In this document: positions 14,683-23,292 of the stretch, in pieces
How positions within the stretch are numbered: position 1 is the first letter of the stretch
Layout: every line of letters starts with the position of its first letter
DNA from: RGIG1995 sp045126815
GTDB lineage: Bacteria; Bacillota; Clostridia; Oscillospirales; CAG-272
NCBI GenBank assembly: GCA_045126815.1
Contig: JBGVPD010000028.1
Location: 1 to 35,530 of the forward strand
Direction: 5' to 3'
Length of the DNA stretch: 35,530 nt
Translations under genes and position numbers: made by a program
Notes under the pieces: generated by a model
What the model saw: only the letters and a program-made list of their open reading frames with translations
Database searches by the model: none
Told to the model about the DNA's origin: nothing

Positions 14683-15719
14683 TAGTTACCTCCTTTATTT
14701 TTTGCATCAAAGTAGGAATCAATATAATTGGTATCAATACCCATAGAGATAGCTTTATAGCGAACCATTTCATCATCCTCGAATTCCATATCAAGAGCTG
14801 CCAAAGCTTCATAGGGGCCTTCGTTGCCGAGGATAGCAAAATATTCGTCTTCTCGTAATGACTGTTTGGTTTTGTAATCATAATCTGCCCAGAACTGTTC
14901 TTTGTCGTTATTGATTTTTTGTTGCTGAAGGTCGTATTCCGTTTGCTTGTTTTTATTGTTTTGGTCAGAAACGTATTTTTTGTATTCAAGGTCAGCATTA
15001 AACCGAGCTTGGTTTTGGTTAGCGATATAATATTTATATGCGTTTTCCGCGTCAAACTGAGCTTGATTTTGCTTAGCCATATAGTATTTGTATTCGTTAT
15101 CCGCATCAGCCAATTCTTTTTCCTGTTCTTTCATGGCGATTTTATATGCAGCTTCCCATTCGCTGTCTTGAATATCTATGTCATTTTCATATTCTTTCAG
15201 GTAAAGCTCTCTTAAGGAATCGACTTCATTTGTATATATATTGTAGTTGTCAAGATATCTTGAGTATTCTTCTTTATCTTTAGAGGAAAGAAATCCGAGT
15301 TTGCTTTCGAGTCTGTCGAGTTCGGCTTCATAACGGGAATAGGCGGCGGAATACAGTTCGGGAATAATGTTGTTGAGCTTATCTAATTCATCGTAATAAG
15401 CATTCATACCGGCTGTTTGAGCGTATGAGTTGCCGTAACCTCCGGACAAGGCAGAAATATTACCCACAGAGTCTTCCATAGCTTTCTTACCCTGTGAGGT
15501 ATAGATTTGTTTGTACTGACTAAACAATGGATCAGAATTAACGTTGTAGGAAAAATCAGGGTGATCAAGGTATTGTTTTTGAAGATCGGATAGTGTCTGG
15601 TTATCGGAGAAGGTATAATCATCGGGTTTATTGTTATTTTTAAAATTGTTATAATTTTCAAATGCATCTTTAACTTTTTGGCTTTGGGTATAGGTTTTAT
15701 CTTTTAGTGTTTTAGCCAC
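14682..15719 (-). CDS. Probable internal virion/ejection protein with coiled coil
   Basis: This 345-residue protein is mostly predicted helix. Residues about 85-110 contain GNISALSGGYGNSYAQTAG, a Gly/Ala-rich hydrophobic stretch seen in phage proteins of gut Clostridia. Residues about 125-300 form a long charged helix with an 18-residue repeat (YKYYMAKQNQAQFDAE and two relatives with tyrosine pairs at about 210, 228 and 246). The position between tail hub and fibre, and the combination of a hydrophobic patch with coiled coil, suggest a DNA-ejection protein like those of P22/T7-type podoviruses; this is inference. The start is GTG 15719 with AAAGAGGTGAT upstream. It follows a 90-nt gap. Confidence 0.55.
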   Translation of the reverse strand: MAKTLKDKTYTQSQKVKDAFENYNNFKNNNKPDDYTFSDNQTLSDLQKQYLDHPDFSYNVNSDPLFSQYKQIYTSQGKKAMEDSVGNISALSGGYGNSYAQTAGMNAYYDELDKLNNIIPELYSAAYSRYEAELDRLESKLGFLSSKDKEEYSRYLDNYNIYTNEVDSLRELYLKEYENDIDIQDSEWEAAYKIAMKEQEKELADADNEYKYYMAKQNQAQFDAENAYKYYIANQNQARFNADLEYKKYVSDQNNKNKQTEYDLQQQKINNDKEQFWADYDYKTKQSLREDEYFAILGNEGPYEALAALDMEFEDDEMVRYKAISMGIDTNYIDSYFDAKNKGGN

Positions 15720-15809
15720 AAATAATCACCTCTTTGTTATGATTTGAGCATAAGAGAAATGCAAATATATAAGTAAACAGTTGTTTAGAAATAATAAATA
15801 CACGGGGCA

Positions 15810-16352
15810 TTATAAGTTAATTTTACCGATGTGGGTTGCATCTTTGTCGAGAACTTCAAAAGAATAACCTTCGTCCGATTTGTTAAGAATGAGAGAAAAG
15901 GGTAGAGAGTCTTTTGCCGTATCAAGTACCATATTCCCTGAAGTGTTGACGTATATGCGATTTGATCCGTTATCTGAAGATAGAGTGATGTTGTTGCCGA
16001 TGATCAATCCATATGTGTTAGAAGAAAGGTCGATATTACCGTTTTTATCCGTAGGGAGAAGGGGAATTAAACCAAAATTTTTCAATGAATATATCAGTGA
16101 CGTAACAGCGGAGTCTGAAAGAGTAACGGCATCATAAGTGGACTTATCAGAAAGCAACCAATTAATTTTTTCAGCATTTTCAGCGGCTTTTTTTATGGTG
16201 TTGATAAGAGAATCCGACAGGTTTTCTTCTTCGATGTTAAGTAACATATGGGAGAGCTGGTTTTGCAGAGCCGAAAGGTACCCTTTAATTTTTTCGACGT
16301 TATATCTATCGTCAGTATTGGAAAAGTCGGGGGGAGAAATATTAAGTTGCAT
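15810..16352 (-). CDS. Phage structural protein of unknown function
   Basis: This 180-residue protein has a helical first half (about 18-75) and a beta-rich second half with Asn/Gly/Ser turns (NITLSSDNGSNRIYVNTSG). It ends with a short strand motif (HIGKINL), which looks like a virion fibre or adaptor segment. The gene starts inside the tail-hub stop (TAATG) after GGGGAGGTAAC, so it is co-translated with the hub. I do not recognise the family; a minor tail protein is the most likely role from position. Confidence 0.6.
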   Translation of the reverse strand: MQLNISPPDFSNTDDRYNVEKIKGYLSALQNQLSHMLLNIEEENLSDSLINTIKKAAENAEKINWLLSDKSTYDAVTLSDSAVTSLIYSLKNFGLIPLLPTDKNGNIDLSSNTYGLIIGNNITLSSDNGSNRIYVNTSGNMVLDTAKDSLPFSLILNKSDEGYSFEVLDKDATHIGKINL

Positions 16353-18145
16353 TATGTTACCTCCCCGGCAGATTCAATAACTTTGGTAAGAGAATATATT
16401 TTGCAGTTGCCTTTACCGCTGAGGCGGAGTTTAAAGTGGTCGCATCGCGGCGGAAGAATATCCAAGACGTATGTCTTAAGCTTTGAACTTGTAAATTTAC
16501 CGCACTCTTCCCAAAGATTGTTTGAATTCAGTTGAATGTGTACAGAGACGGTACTGCCTCTGTCAGCTTCAAATTTTATTTTAAGTTTGTTGATATATTT
16601 ACAGTTATCCAAAGAAAGACCTAAAATGCCGGTTTCGGCAAACCATTCAAAATCCGCTTCTTTTTCCAATGAGGTTCCGTAAAGCTCTGAACATAGTTCG
16701 GGAATGTTGTTTGAATTAAGTAATTCAAAAATATATTTGTTTTCAGAAGATCTAAATCCGATAATGTTACCGTCAAACGGGGTTAGGAAGAGATAGTCGT
16801 CATAATTATGGCTATGCCAAATATTTTTTTGGAAATCAAACGTATATAGCTTTCGTTTGCCGTTGTTGTCAGTTAAACAGATATAGTATGTTTTTTGAGA
16901 AACAGCGCCGACGGCATCAGAAAATGTAAGGTTACCGAGCGGTTTTGAGATAAGGGAGGGGGTACTTCCCGAATAGGCGTAGATACCGTTTTGAGAATGA
17001 TAAAACAGTATTCCGTCAGAAAGACAAAGGGAAGCATGGCTTCCTTTTTTTATGCCGGGTAAATAATCGTCGTATATTGTGAAGTTGGATGGTTTTGTTC
17101 CATAGAGTTTGTGTACGCGGTTTTCTTTAAAGAAAAAGACGTAGCCCATATAAGGAATAATACCGGTCCATTCACCCTCGCTTCCGCAAGATGCGACATA
17201 ACTGTCGGTTGAAATGCCTTGGAATACGTTCCAGTTAGTAGGGTCACCTAATTTTGAGGCGTAGATTTCGTTAACAAATTCACCTTTAAGGTTTTTGCCG
17301 TAACGGCACCCGTAAAGCCTGTTTTGATGCTCACACACAAAGTCCATAACAGGAACGTCTCTTGAGATAGAGAAAGGCGAGGCATCTGTGGGGTGAGTAA
17401 CGGCATGAGAGGTAAGGTCACCCGATATTATTATTTTATTATCAAGAATATCAGCGATTGTGTTAGAACCGTCAAGACCGTATCCCAAACCTGATATAGA
17501 AACGCAATCTCCGACGTTAAACCCGACGTTAATGCCGTTTAATTCAACACAAATATGAGAAGGAGCTATACTTGTCCAAGATCCGGATTTTGATGAAAAG
17601 ATCATTAGATCGTTAGGTTTTGTAGATGTGTTAAGCCAAAGATCACCGTTAGTAGAAAATTCGGGCGGGGTGGGAGAAACGGCGGGGAGAGGGTAATCGA
17701 GAAGACAGGGAATAAGGTTTATAGAAGAAAGAGAGGTAAATTTGTTAAATAGAAAACCTTTATCGGTAGAAACACCGTCGTCATTAAGATTGAGGGTGTT
17801 GAAATAATAGTTATCAGGGAAGATAATGATGTTGTTTCCCATAGAAACGATCTGTTTTTTCTGATTTGGAATGATATTATCAAATTGAATAACTCCGTTA
17901 TAATAGACGAAGTTATCTAATATATAGGTAATACCATTTGTTGTAAAAAGCTGAAGGGGAGTGGAGGTGGTTGAAAAAAGGGTTGTTTTTTTATCTCTCG
18001 GAGATAGAAGCGGGAAGTGGTCGGATGTTGTGTTTTTAGTATCGAAGAAAGATTTGTCACTGTTGATGGCTGTTCTGTCTATTCCGCCAAAGGCGGAGAT
18101 TGTGTTGTAGGATAGTTTGGGAGGGGATAGTTTTGGAAAAATCAT
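16352..18145 (-). CDS. Podovirus tail hub/nozzle-type protein
   Basis: This 597-residue, almost wholly beta-strand protein has many short blades separated by aromatic-Gly turns, for example NRLYGCRYG, NEIYASKLGDPTNWNVFQG and SDGILFYHSQNGIYAYSG. This matches the 'tail tubular/packaged DNA stabilization' class (P22 gp10 or T7 gp12-like nozzles), proteins with a beta-propeller that close the portal and form the short tail. It follows the connector gene and precedes the minor tail genes, as in P22-like phages. The start is ATG 18145 with GGAGGTAT upstream. Assignment is by pattern and position; sequence identity to P22 gp10 is not visible. Confidence 0.65.
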   Translation of the reverse strand: MIFPKLSPPKLSYNTISAFGGIDRTAINSDKSFFDTKNTTSDHFPLLSPRDKKTTLFSTTSTPLQLFTTNGITYILDNFVYYNGVIQFDNIIPNQKKQIVSMGNNIIIFPDNYYFNTLNLNDDGVSTDKGFLFNKFTSLSSINLIPCLLDYPLPAVSPTPPEFSTNGDLWLNTSTKPNDLMIFSSKSGSWTSIAPSHICVELNGINVGFNVGDCVSISGLGYGLDGSNTIADILDNKIIISGDLTSHAVTHPTDASPFSISRDVPVMDFVCEHQNRLYGCRYGKNLKGEFVNEIYASKLGDPTNWNVFQGISTDSYVASCGSEGEWTGIIPYMGYVFFFKENRVHKLYGTKPSNFTIYDDYLPGIKKGSHASLCLSDGILFYHSQNGIYAYSGSTPSLISKPLGNLTFSDAVGAVSQKTYYICLTDNNGKRKLYTFDFQKNIWHSHNYDDYLFLTPFDGNIIGFRSSENKYIFELLNSNNIPELCSELYGTSLEKEADFEWFAETGILGLSLDNCKYINKLKIKFEADRGSTVSVHIQLNSNNLWEECGKFTSSKLKTYVLDILPPRCDHFKLRLSGKGNCKIYSLTKVIESAGEVT

Positions 18146-18191
18146 AAAATACCTCCATAAAATTAAAAAGGGAAATGATATGCCAAAAAAG

Positions 18192-18566
18192 TTATGCGTT
18201 AAAAAAAGAAGTTTTTTTCAAAGGCATATTGTTTTTGTTGTAGAAATTTTTATATTCAATAAAGGCGGTAGAATACATAACAAGGTCGTTGTTATATCTT
18301 GACAGATCATTAAGATAAAGGTCTTTTTTCATAGCAAGAAAACGAATATAGATATCTGAAAAGGGTTCGGGAACGAGCAAGAGCGTATCTTCGGGAGTTT
18401 CTTCTGAATAACCGTCAAAAGAAACAGGAGAAGGATTTTGGTGTGTTGAAATTATTTGCTGATGAATGACAGAGTCAAGGGTTGACAGCCAATCGATCTT
18501 AATTTCATCGGGAATAGTGTTAAAATATTCCGTATCAAATTTTACAATAGCATCTTTAAGAGTCAT
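18192..18566 (-). CDS. Probable head-tail connector (adaptor) protein
   Basis: This 124-residue, mostly helical protein contains 'LLLVPEPFSDIYIRFLAMKKDLYLNDLSRYNNDLVMYSTAF' (positions about 65-105, quoted in part as LLVPEPFSDIYIRFL and RYNNDLVMY) and ends with a KNFYNKNNMP motif. This D-[IV]-Y-x-x-[FW]-L ... R-Y-N-N pattern is shared by a family of Clostridia phage head genes placed between capsid and tail, generally taken as adaptors that bind the portal. The start ATG 18566 follows GAGGTCTG. The exact role is inferred from place and size. Confidence 0.6.
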   Translation of the reverse strand: MTLKDAIVKFDTEYFNTIPDEIKIDWLSTLDSVIHQQIISTHQNPSPVSFDGYSEETPEDTLLLVPEPFSDIYIRFLAMKKDLYLNDLSRYNNDLVMYSTAFIEYKNFYNKNNMPLKKTSFFNA

Positions 18567-18578
18567 AAGAAACAGACC

Positions 18579-18788
18579 TCACTTAACAACGGAGTTTTTA
18601 AACTTTTCAGCCAACTCGTCGGCAAGGAGTGCGTTACTGACGACTTCAGCGAAGCATCTTTCGATGAAGAACTGTTTACCGGTCGGGATGTTTTTGTATT
18701 TACCGTTAACCGAAACCGTGCGAACGTCATCGCCTTTAAATCTTTTAGGTATAAAAATGGGGACCATAGAAGAAATATTGTTTTTCAT
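18579..18788 (-). CDS. Small phage head protein, unknown function
   Basis: This 69-residue protein has a compact basic first part (IPKRFKGDDVRTVSVNGKYKN, split by a turn) and a C-terminal helix (FIERCFAEVVSNALLADELAEKF). It is encoded between the capsid and connector genes, where many phages place small decoration or head-completion proteins. The ATG at 18788 follows AAGGAGA. It has no membrane segment and no recognised motif. Confidence 0.6.
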   Translation of the reverse strand: MKNNISSMVPIFIPKRFKGDDVRTVSVNGKYKNIPTGKQFFIERCFAEVVSNALLADELAEKFKNSVVK

Positions 18789-18849
18789 AAAAAATCTCCT
18801 TGAAATGTAATAATAGATTAAGCAAACAAAAATGTATATTTTTATAAAT

Positions 18850-18886
18850 CAGGGGACTTTTTTGTTTTAAAAAAGTCCCCCTTTTA
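18850..18886 (-). terminator. 12-bp hairpin after the capsid gene (attenuator-like)
   Basis: GGGGACTTTTTT (18852-18863) pairs perfectly with AAAAAAGTCCCC (18869-18880), loop of 5 nt. It lies 60-90 nt after the capsid stop. On the minus strand the stem is not followed by a clean T-run, so it may stabilise the capsid mRNA end or reduce read-through rather than stop transcription fully. Confidence 0.55.
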
Positions 18887-18941
18887 TCAAGTATAGGAAA
18901 AGGATAAATAGGTGTAAGTGAAAAAATGAAAAGGAAAAAGA

Positions 18942-20273
18942 TTAGTTAGCTTCAGAAATGTCGTTCGAGAAAGAAGAACCCGATTCAACACGAAGAATGT
19001 AGTCATCGGCAAGGATAGAAGCGCACATAAATGCTTTCCAACCTATAGAGCTTCTCTGGTTAAGAGGGTCGTTACCGTAACCGCGCTGTTTAACGATGTG
19101 TTCGATAGTACCCGTACCGTTTATGTCAATGATACCGTAGGCATCACGGCCGAGGAAAACAGTAGAGTAAGAAGCGATACCTTTTTTGCCGCCTTCACCG
19201 GGGAAGAGTAAGTCGCCTGATGCGTAGGAAACGCCGAGGTCAACGTCAGCAAATATAAGTTTTGAGTCAGTATTAACTCCGGCAACTTTAAATGTTACGC
19301 AAGAATCGCTTGATGCATCGTAGTACTGAACCGCGCGGCCGATAAGGTCGGATGTAATATTTTCGCTGACAGTAAGCTGATAGGGAGTAGCGTTACCGCA
19401 ACCGTCTGAAACGTTACCATCACCCTTGGCAGTATATGCCGTGGGAGTAAGTGTACGAGAAGAAGCGGAAAGGTCAGCGCCGTAGTTGATCTTAGCTTCG
19501 GAAGACTCAACGAATCTTACCCCGCCCAAAGTTCCAAGTTCTCCGTTAAGGATCTTTTCGGGCTCGGCATACTTTTTGATATCAACCCAAGCATCGCCCG
19601 ATTCCTGCATAAGATCAAAGGCAACGTGGGGGTGGATAATAGCAACGTACTTGCCGTCGATAGTGGGAGCATTAACAGCTTTAAGCTGAGCTGCTGCTTT
19701 AAATACGTCAATAACACGAAGTTTAGCTGTTTCATCAAGCTGAGAGCGAGACAACGAGGGGACGTAAGATGTGCCGTTATGAGAAGAGCAGTAGTTGACG
19801 TTAGTACCCGTCTGAAGAACGTCACGAACGATTGTATCGATAGTTCTTCCTGCCTGATCGGCAAGTAATTTAGTAGCTTCAATAACAGTGTTATCAATAG
19901 CCGTCATTTCAATGAGGTCTGTCTGTTCGATATAGTCGCCGTACTGATTAAGAGTAGCAGTAAGCGGAACGACAGTCATTTTTGAACCTGCGGGAGTAAT
20001 ACCTTCAGTGATTGAATTAAGGTTTTTAGCCAAGGGTTTCATTCTGCGGAACTCAACGGTTTTACCGCCATGAGGAGGGATGGGGCGTTTCTGACCGAAC
20101 TGAGTGTGAACGAGGTTGGGAGTAGCAAGTTCGATAAGCGTTTTGTCGTAGAAAGTTTTCATTTCGGCAGAGAGGCCGTTTCCGTTATAGTTTTCAGTAA
20201 CAGCAGAGTTAGCGTTAACAAAACCTTCTGTGCCGTGAATTGTGGTGTTAGCACCGAAATTAATGTTTTCCAT
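18942..20273 (-). CDS. N4-gp56-family major capsid protein
   Basis: This 443-residue protein would form the icosahedral head. It shows the hallmarks of the N4-gp56 capsid family annotated widely in Firmicute phages: an N-terminal arm ending in LSAEMKTFYDKTLIELATPNLV, followed by FGQKRPIPPHGGKTVEFRR (about 60-78), then PAGSKMTVVPLTATLNQYGDYIEQTD (about 92-117, quoted in parts) and IHPHVAFDL in the middle domain. The C-terminus is GIIDINGTGTIEHIVKQRG. The ATG at 20273 follows AAAAAGGAGA. The coding sequence is intact. It follows the scaffold gene and is followed by a stable hairpin that may raise its output relative to tail genes. Confidence 0.88.
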   Translation of the reverse strand: MENINFGANTTIHGTEGFVNANSAVTENYNGNGLSAEMKTFYDKTLIELATPNLVHTQFGQKRPIPPHGGKTVEFRRMKPLAKNLNSITEGITPAGSKMTVVPLTATLNQYGDYIEQTDLIEMTAIDNTVIEATKLLADQAGRTIDTIVRDVLQTGTNVNYCSSHNGTSYVPSLSRSQLDETAKLRVIDVFKAAAQLKAVNAPTIDGKYVAIIHPHVAFDLMQESGDAWVDIKKYAEPEKILNGELGTLGGVRFVESSEAKINYGADLSASSRTLTPTAYTAKGDGNVSDGCGNATPYQLTVSENITSDLIGRAVQYYDASSDSCVTFKVAGVNTDSKLIFADVDLGVSYASGDLLFPGEGGKKGIASYSTVFLGRDAYGIIDINGTGTIEHIVKQRGYGNDPLNQRSSIGWKAFMCASILADDYILRVESGSSFSNDISEAN

Positions 20274-20374
20274 AAGAAATCTCCTTTTTTAGAAATGTGA
20301 TAAAGAAAGAAGCGCAGGAGATGTAAGATAAAAAGATGAATAAGTGTTATGCAAAACCTGAGTGATAAACAAGA

Positions 20375-21202
20375 TCAAAATCTGATTTTAGATCCGTTTT
20401 CAACTTGTTTAAGAATGTTACGGATGTCCTGACCGGACAGGGAAGAAACATCGGTTTTGCGAATAATTCCTGCGCCGTTGTGAAGAGCGTTTTCGGCAAC
20501 GCGACTGCCCTGTACCCGAATACTTTTAAGTGTTTGTTCAGCGACTTTTTTAGCAGTTCCCTCGACGGCATTTTTTAAAAGTTCGTCGGAGTGAACGGCG
20601 GTGTATGCTTTATGAAGAGGCATACCCGATTTAAGCAAGGAAGTAAACAAGGGATTTTTGAGTTCTGATTTGAAATCAAAATTAGGGAAATGTTTTTTTA
20701 ACTGTTCGCCCTCGGCAGTCCACTTTTGCGAGAGCAAACGAGCTTTTTTAGCTAAAAGGTCGTTTTTAAAGGTAGTATCGGGTTTTTCTGCGGTACCCGT
20801 ATCATCTTTTGATTCAGTTAAGTTTTCGCTTTGCAATTTTTCCAGAATTAAATGAGGCTCGGAAGGATCAATTCCGTATTTTTCGGAGAGAAAATCGAAA
20901 AGCGGCTGTTGTTTAGCCTGAGTTTGTTCAAGAGCTTTAAGGTTTTTAAAACGCTTATCAATAATAGATTGAACTCTTTTTTGAAAGGCGTTTTCAAACT
21001 TACCGCCCTTGATCAGCTTTTCGAACTCAACTTCCGGCTGATCGCCTGAAGAAACATCGGCGGAAGCAGAAGCCTCGTTGTCTGCCGGAGATTGTGCAGA
21101 GTCAAAAGTGTCAGTTTGCCCGGCGTCGGCAATATCGCCCGTATTAATTTCTGACGCAAAAAACTGAAGTGAAAGATTAAAGGGTAATTTTTTAAATATC
21201 AT
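20375..21202 (-). CDS. Phage scaffold protein
   Basis: This 275-residue, acidic and mostly helical protein begins with FNLSLQFFAS, the 'LxLQFFA' motif that opens many Firmicute phage scaffolds. A low-complexity Asp/Ala/Ser region follows (about 22-55). A charged central coiled coil (about 60-190) and a basic C-terminal end (LKQVENGSKIRF) fit a capsid-assembly scaffold, whose basic tail binds the coat protein. The position between portal and capsid supports this. Start ATG 21202 follows GGAAAGGAAC. No protease domain is seen, so shell maturation would need no co-encoded protease. Confidence 0.8.
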   Translation of the reverse strand: MIFKKLPFNLSLQFFASEINTGDIADAGQTDTFDSAQSPADNEASASADVSSGDQPEVEFEKLIKGGKFENAFQKRVQSIIDKRFKNLKALEQTQAKQQPLFDFLSEKYGIDPSEPHLILEKLQSENLTESKDDTGTAEKPDTTFKNDLLAKKARLLSQKWTAEGEQLKKHFPNFDFKSELKNPLFTSLLKSGMPLHKAYTAVHSDELLKNAVEGTAKKVAEQTLKSIRVQGSRVAENALHNGAGIIRKTDVSSLSGQDIRNILKQVENGSKIRF

Positions 21203-21318
21203 AACATCGTTCCTTTCCGAAGTGTCAGAGAGTACTTTGTGTACGTCTCGATTGACATTATACTATAAAAAAGTTATAAACTCTCCCCAAAGTAGAGTTT
21301 TGGGGCAAAAAAATATTA
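21203..21318 (-). promoter_or_regulatory. Hairpin and possible internal promoter before scaffold
   Basis: CCCCAAA (21285-21291) and TTTGGGG (21299-21305) form a 7-bp hairpin just after the portal stop. Further along the minus strand lies TATAAT (plus-strand ATTATA around 21257-21262) with no clear -35. It may decouple head from packaging gene expression. Confidence 0.35.
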
Positions 21319-23247
21319 TTATCTGGGGGCTGTAACAGATATAGCTCTTTCTCTGGCAGCGCCAAGTCTTGATACAGCTTTTTTGGTTTTTGCATAAAGA
21401 GATGATGAAGTTATAGGAGATGAAGAGGTGTCAATGGGAGGGAATTTAGCCGAAAGAGTATCTGTAAGACCTTTGAGGTCGGAATGGTCTTTTTCGACAA
21501 TGGTTGCGAGTTCGAGCAGTTTACTGTGAATGGCAGAATAATTTTGAGCAAGAGAATACTGTTCGTTTATTTTTTCGGCAACGAGTTCTTTGCCTTCAAA
21601 TTCCATCATATCGAGACAAGCGATAGCAGCGTTAGCGCGCTGAGGTTCGAAGAATCCGAGTCTGTAGAACTCTTTAGCCAATTCATTTTGAGAAAGCTTG
21701 GTAAAAGCAGACTGTTTTTGGGCTTTAACTTTTATGTCGAATATGGGGAGTCGTTCTCCAAGATTGATGCCGTATTTTTCTCCCATAGAGATGGGACGTA
21801 GAGAATCGTTGCTGTAGGAGATAAAATCATATTGACCGTTGTCGCCTGTTATACGGAAACATCTGGGGAGGTCGTAGAATTGCCTTATAAGCTCAATTAT
21901 AAGGTTGTTGATAGTAACAAAGACGCGGTAAGAGCCTTTGATCATATCACGAGAAAGTTTAGAGCCGACTTCCTGAAGGGCTGCAATAGCTGATGCGGCA
22001 GTAACGCCTGAGGCGGTGTTGCCACGCGTGAAGTCGGAGTTGCCGGTGGTTTCTTTGAGCTCGTTGATCTTGCTGTTAATAAATGAAACGTACAGAGGTG
22101 GGAGTTCAGGAACTTTTATAGGTATCATACTGTCATTGGGGTTACCTGAACCCGAGTAGTGAACGATAGGGTTAGACCAGTCGGCAAATTCTTTTTCGTT
22201 GACGGAACCGTCGTCGCGAGCAAAATAGCGTACGGTGGAAGCCATTCTTACGTTTTCGCAGACAGAGGCGCTCATAAGGTCGATCTGAGTTTGAGTGTCT
22301 TTCATGATGTCAATGTAACCGAAACCGCAAGGAGAACCTTGTTCAACGAACAGTTTGTCAAAGACGAATGGATAAAGGGCGTGGTCGTAGTAGCCTTTTT
22401 TGTAAAGGTTAACGTCGTTTTCGGAGGCATAGAGTATTTCGTCAGCGCAGAATTTGCAGAGATGAAGGGTAGTTTTACCGTCGGAAATGACTTTGTAATA
22501 CCAGTCAATTACGGGAGTTTTGTTGGAGGTGTCAATAGCATCGTCATAGAAATATTTAGTGACGTCAAAATTAGCCGAGCCAAGTTTTCCGCGAAGTGAG
22601 GGGTAGGCGTTCTCAAGTTCGTCATTATTAAAGAGTTCGACGTGGAAAAGGTTGGGGGATTTTTGAATATCGGATACACCGGGTTCCCAGAACAGGTTAA
22701 GTACGTCGCATCTGTTTATGGAAATATCTCCGGTACCGTTGTTAAGTGACGGGTTCCAGAAAATACCGTATACACCTGTACCGCCTTTTAGTTTATCGTA
22801 CCAAACGTTTGAATAGGTTTCTTCGAATGTATTTTGTTCGAGAATGACGGGAATGATCTGTGTTAATTGTTTAGCGGCATCGGAGTCGCTTTTTTCGCGA
22901 GGGAGAATGATAGATTCGGGACAGTTATCCATAACGTCAGCGTGTTTATTTGCAATAGCGTTAAACAGCCAAGCGGAGGCAGGATTATATTTTCTTTCTC
23001 TGTCTCTGATCTGTTCCCAGTGGCGCATTTTCCACCAGAGGTCGTTTTCTGTGATTCTTTTTTCGAGGTTGGTTTTACCGGCTTTGTATTGTTTAAGAAG
23101 AGAATAGGCTTTATCAAGGGATTTTTGGTTGATTTTATCGGGGATAAAATCAAGAGGGATAATGGTGCTGGTTTTTTTGCTTAGATAAAGCTGGTTGACG
23201 GTATCTTTGTTTGGGAGTTTACTTAATTTGTTTTTCTTTTTTTTCAT
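21319..23247 (-). CDS. P22-like portal protein
   Basis: This 642-residue protein should form the dodecameric portal through which DNA enters and leaves the head. Residues about 50-110 contain NDLWWKMRHWEQIRDRERKYNPASAWLFNAIANKHADVMDN (shown in part: WWKMRHWEQIRD and ANKHADVMDN), and about 320-360 contain GFGYIDIMKDTQTQIDLMSASVCENVR. Both are typical of the long podovirus (P22 gp1-like) portal family of Firmicute phages. A C-terminal helical segment (about 555-600) corresponds to the barrel. I chose ATG 23247 (MKKKK) because GGAGAC lies 9 nt upstream; a frame extension to 23277 has no such site. It follows terL by about 45 nt. Confidence 0.86.
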   Translation of the reverse strand: MKKKKNKLSKLPNKDTVNQLYLSKKTSTIIPLDFIPDKINQKSLDKAYSLLKQYKAGKTNLEKRITENDLWWKMRHWEQIRDRERKYNPASAWLFNAIANKHADVMDNCPESIILPREKSDSDAAKQLTQIIPVILEQNTFEETYSNVWYDKLKGGTGVYGIFWNPSLNNGTGDISINRCDVLNLFWEPGVSDIQKSPNLFHVELFNNDELENAYPSLRGKLGSANFDVTKYFYDDAIDTSNKTPVIDWYYKVISDGKTTLHLCKFCADEILYASENDVNLYKKGYYDHALYPFVFDKLFVEQGSPCGFGYIDIMKDTQTQIDLMSASVCENVRMASTVRYFARDDGSVNEKEFADWSNPIVHYSGSGNPNDSMIPIKVPELPPLYVSFINSKINELKETTGNSDFTRGNTASGVTAASAIAALQEVGSKLSRDMIKGSYRVFVTINNLIIELIRQFYDLPRCFRITGDNGQYDFISYSNDSLRPISMGEKYGINLGERLPIFDIKVKAQKQSAFTKLSQNELAKEFYRLGFFEPQRANAAIACLDMMEFEGKELVAEKINEQYSLAQNYSAIHSKLLELATIVEKDHSDLKGLTDTLSAKFPPIDTSSSPITSSSLYAKTKKAVSRLGAARERAISVTAPR

Positions 23248-23292
23248 AAATAGTCTCCAATCATTAAAAAATAGCAAAACAATAAATGTGGG

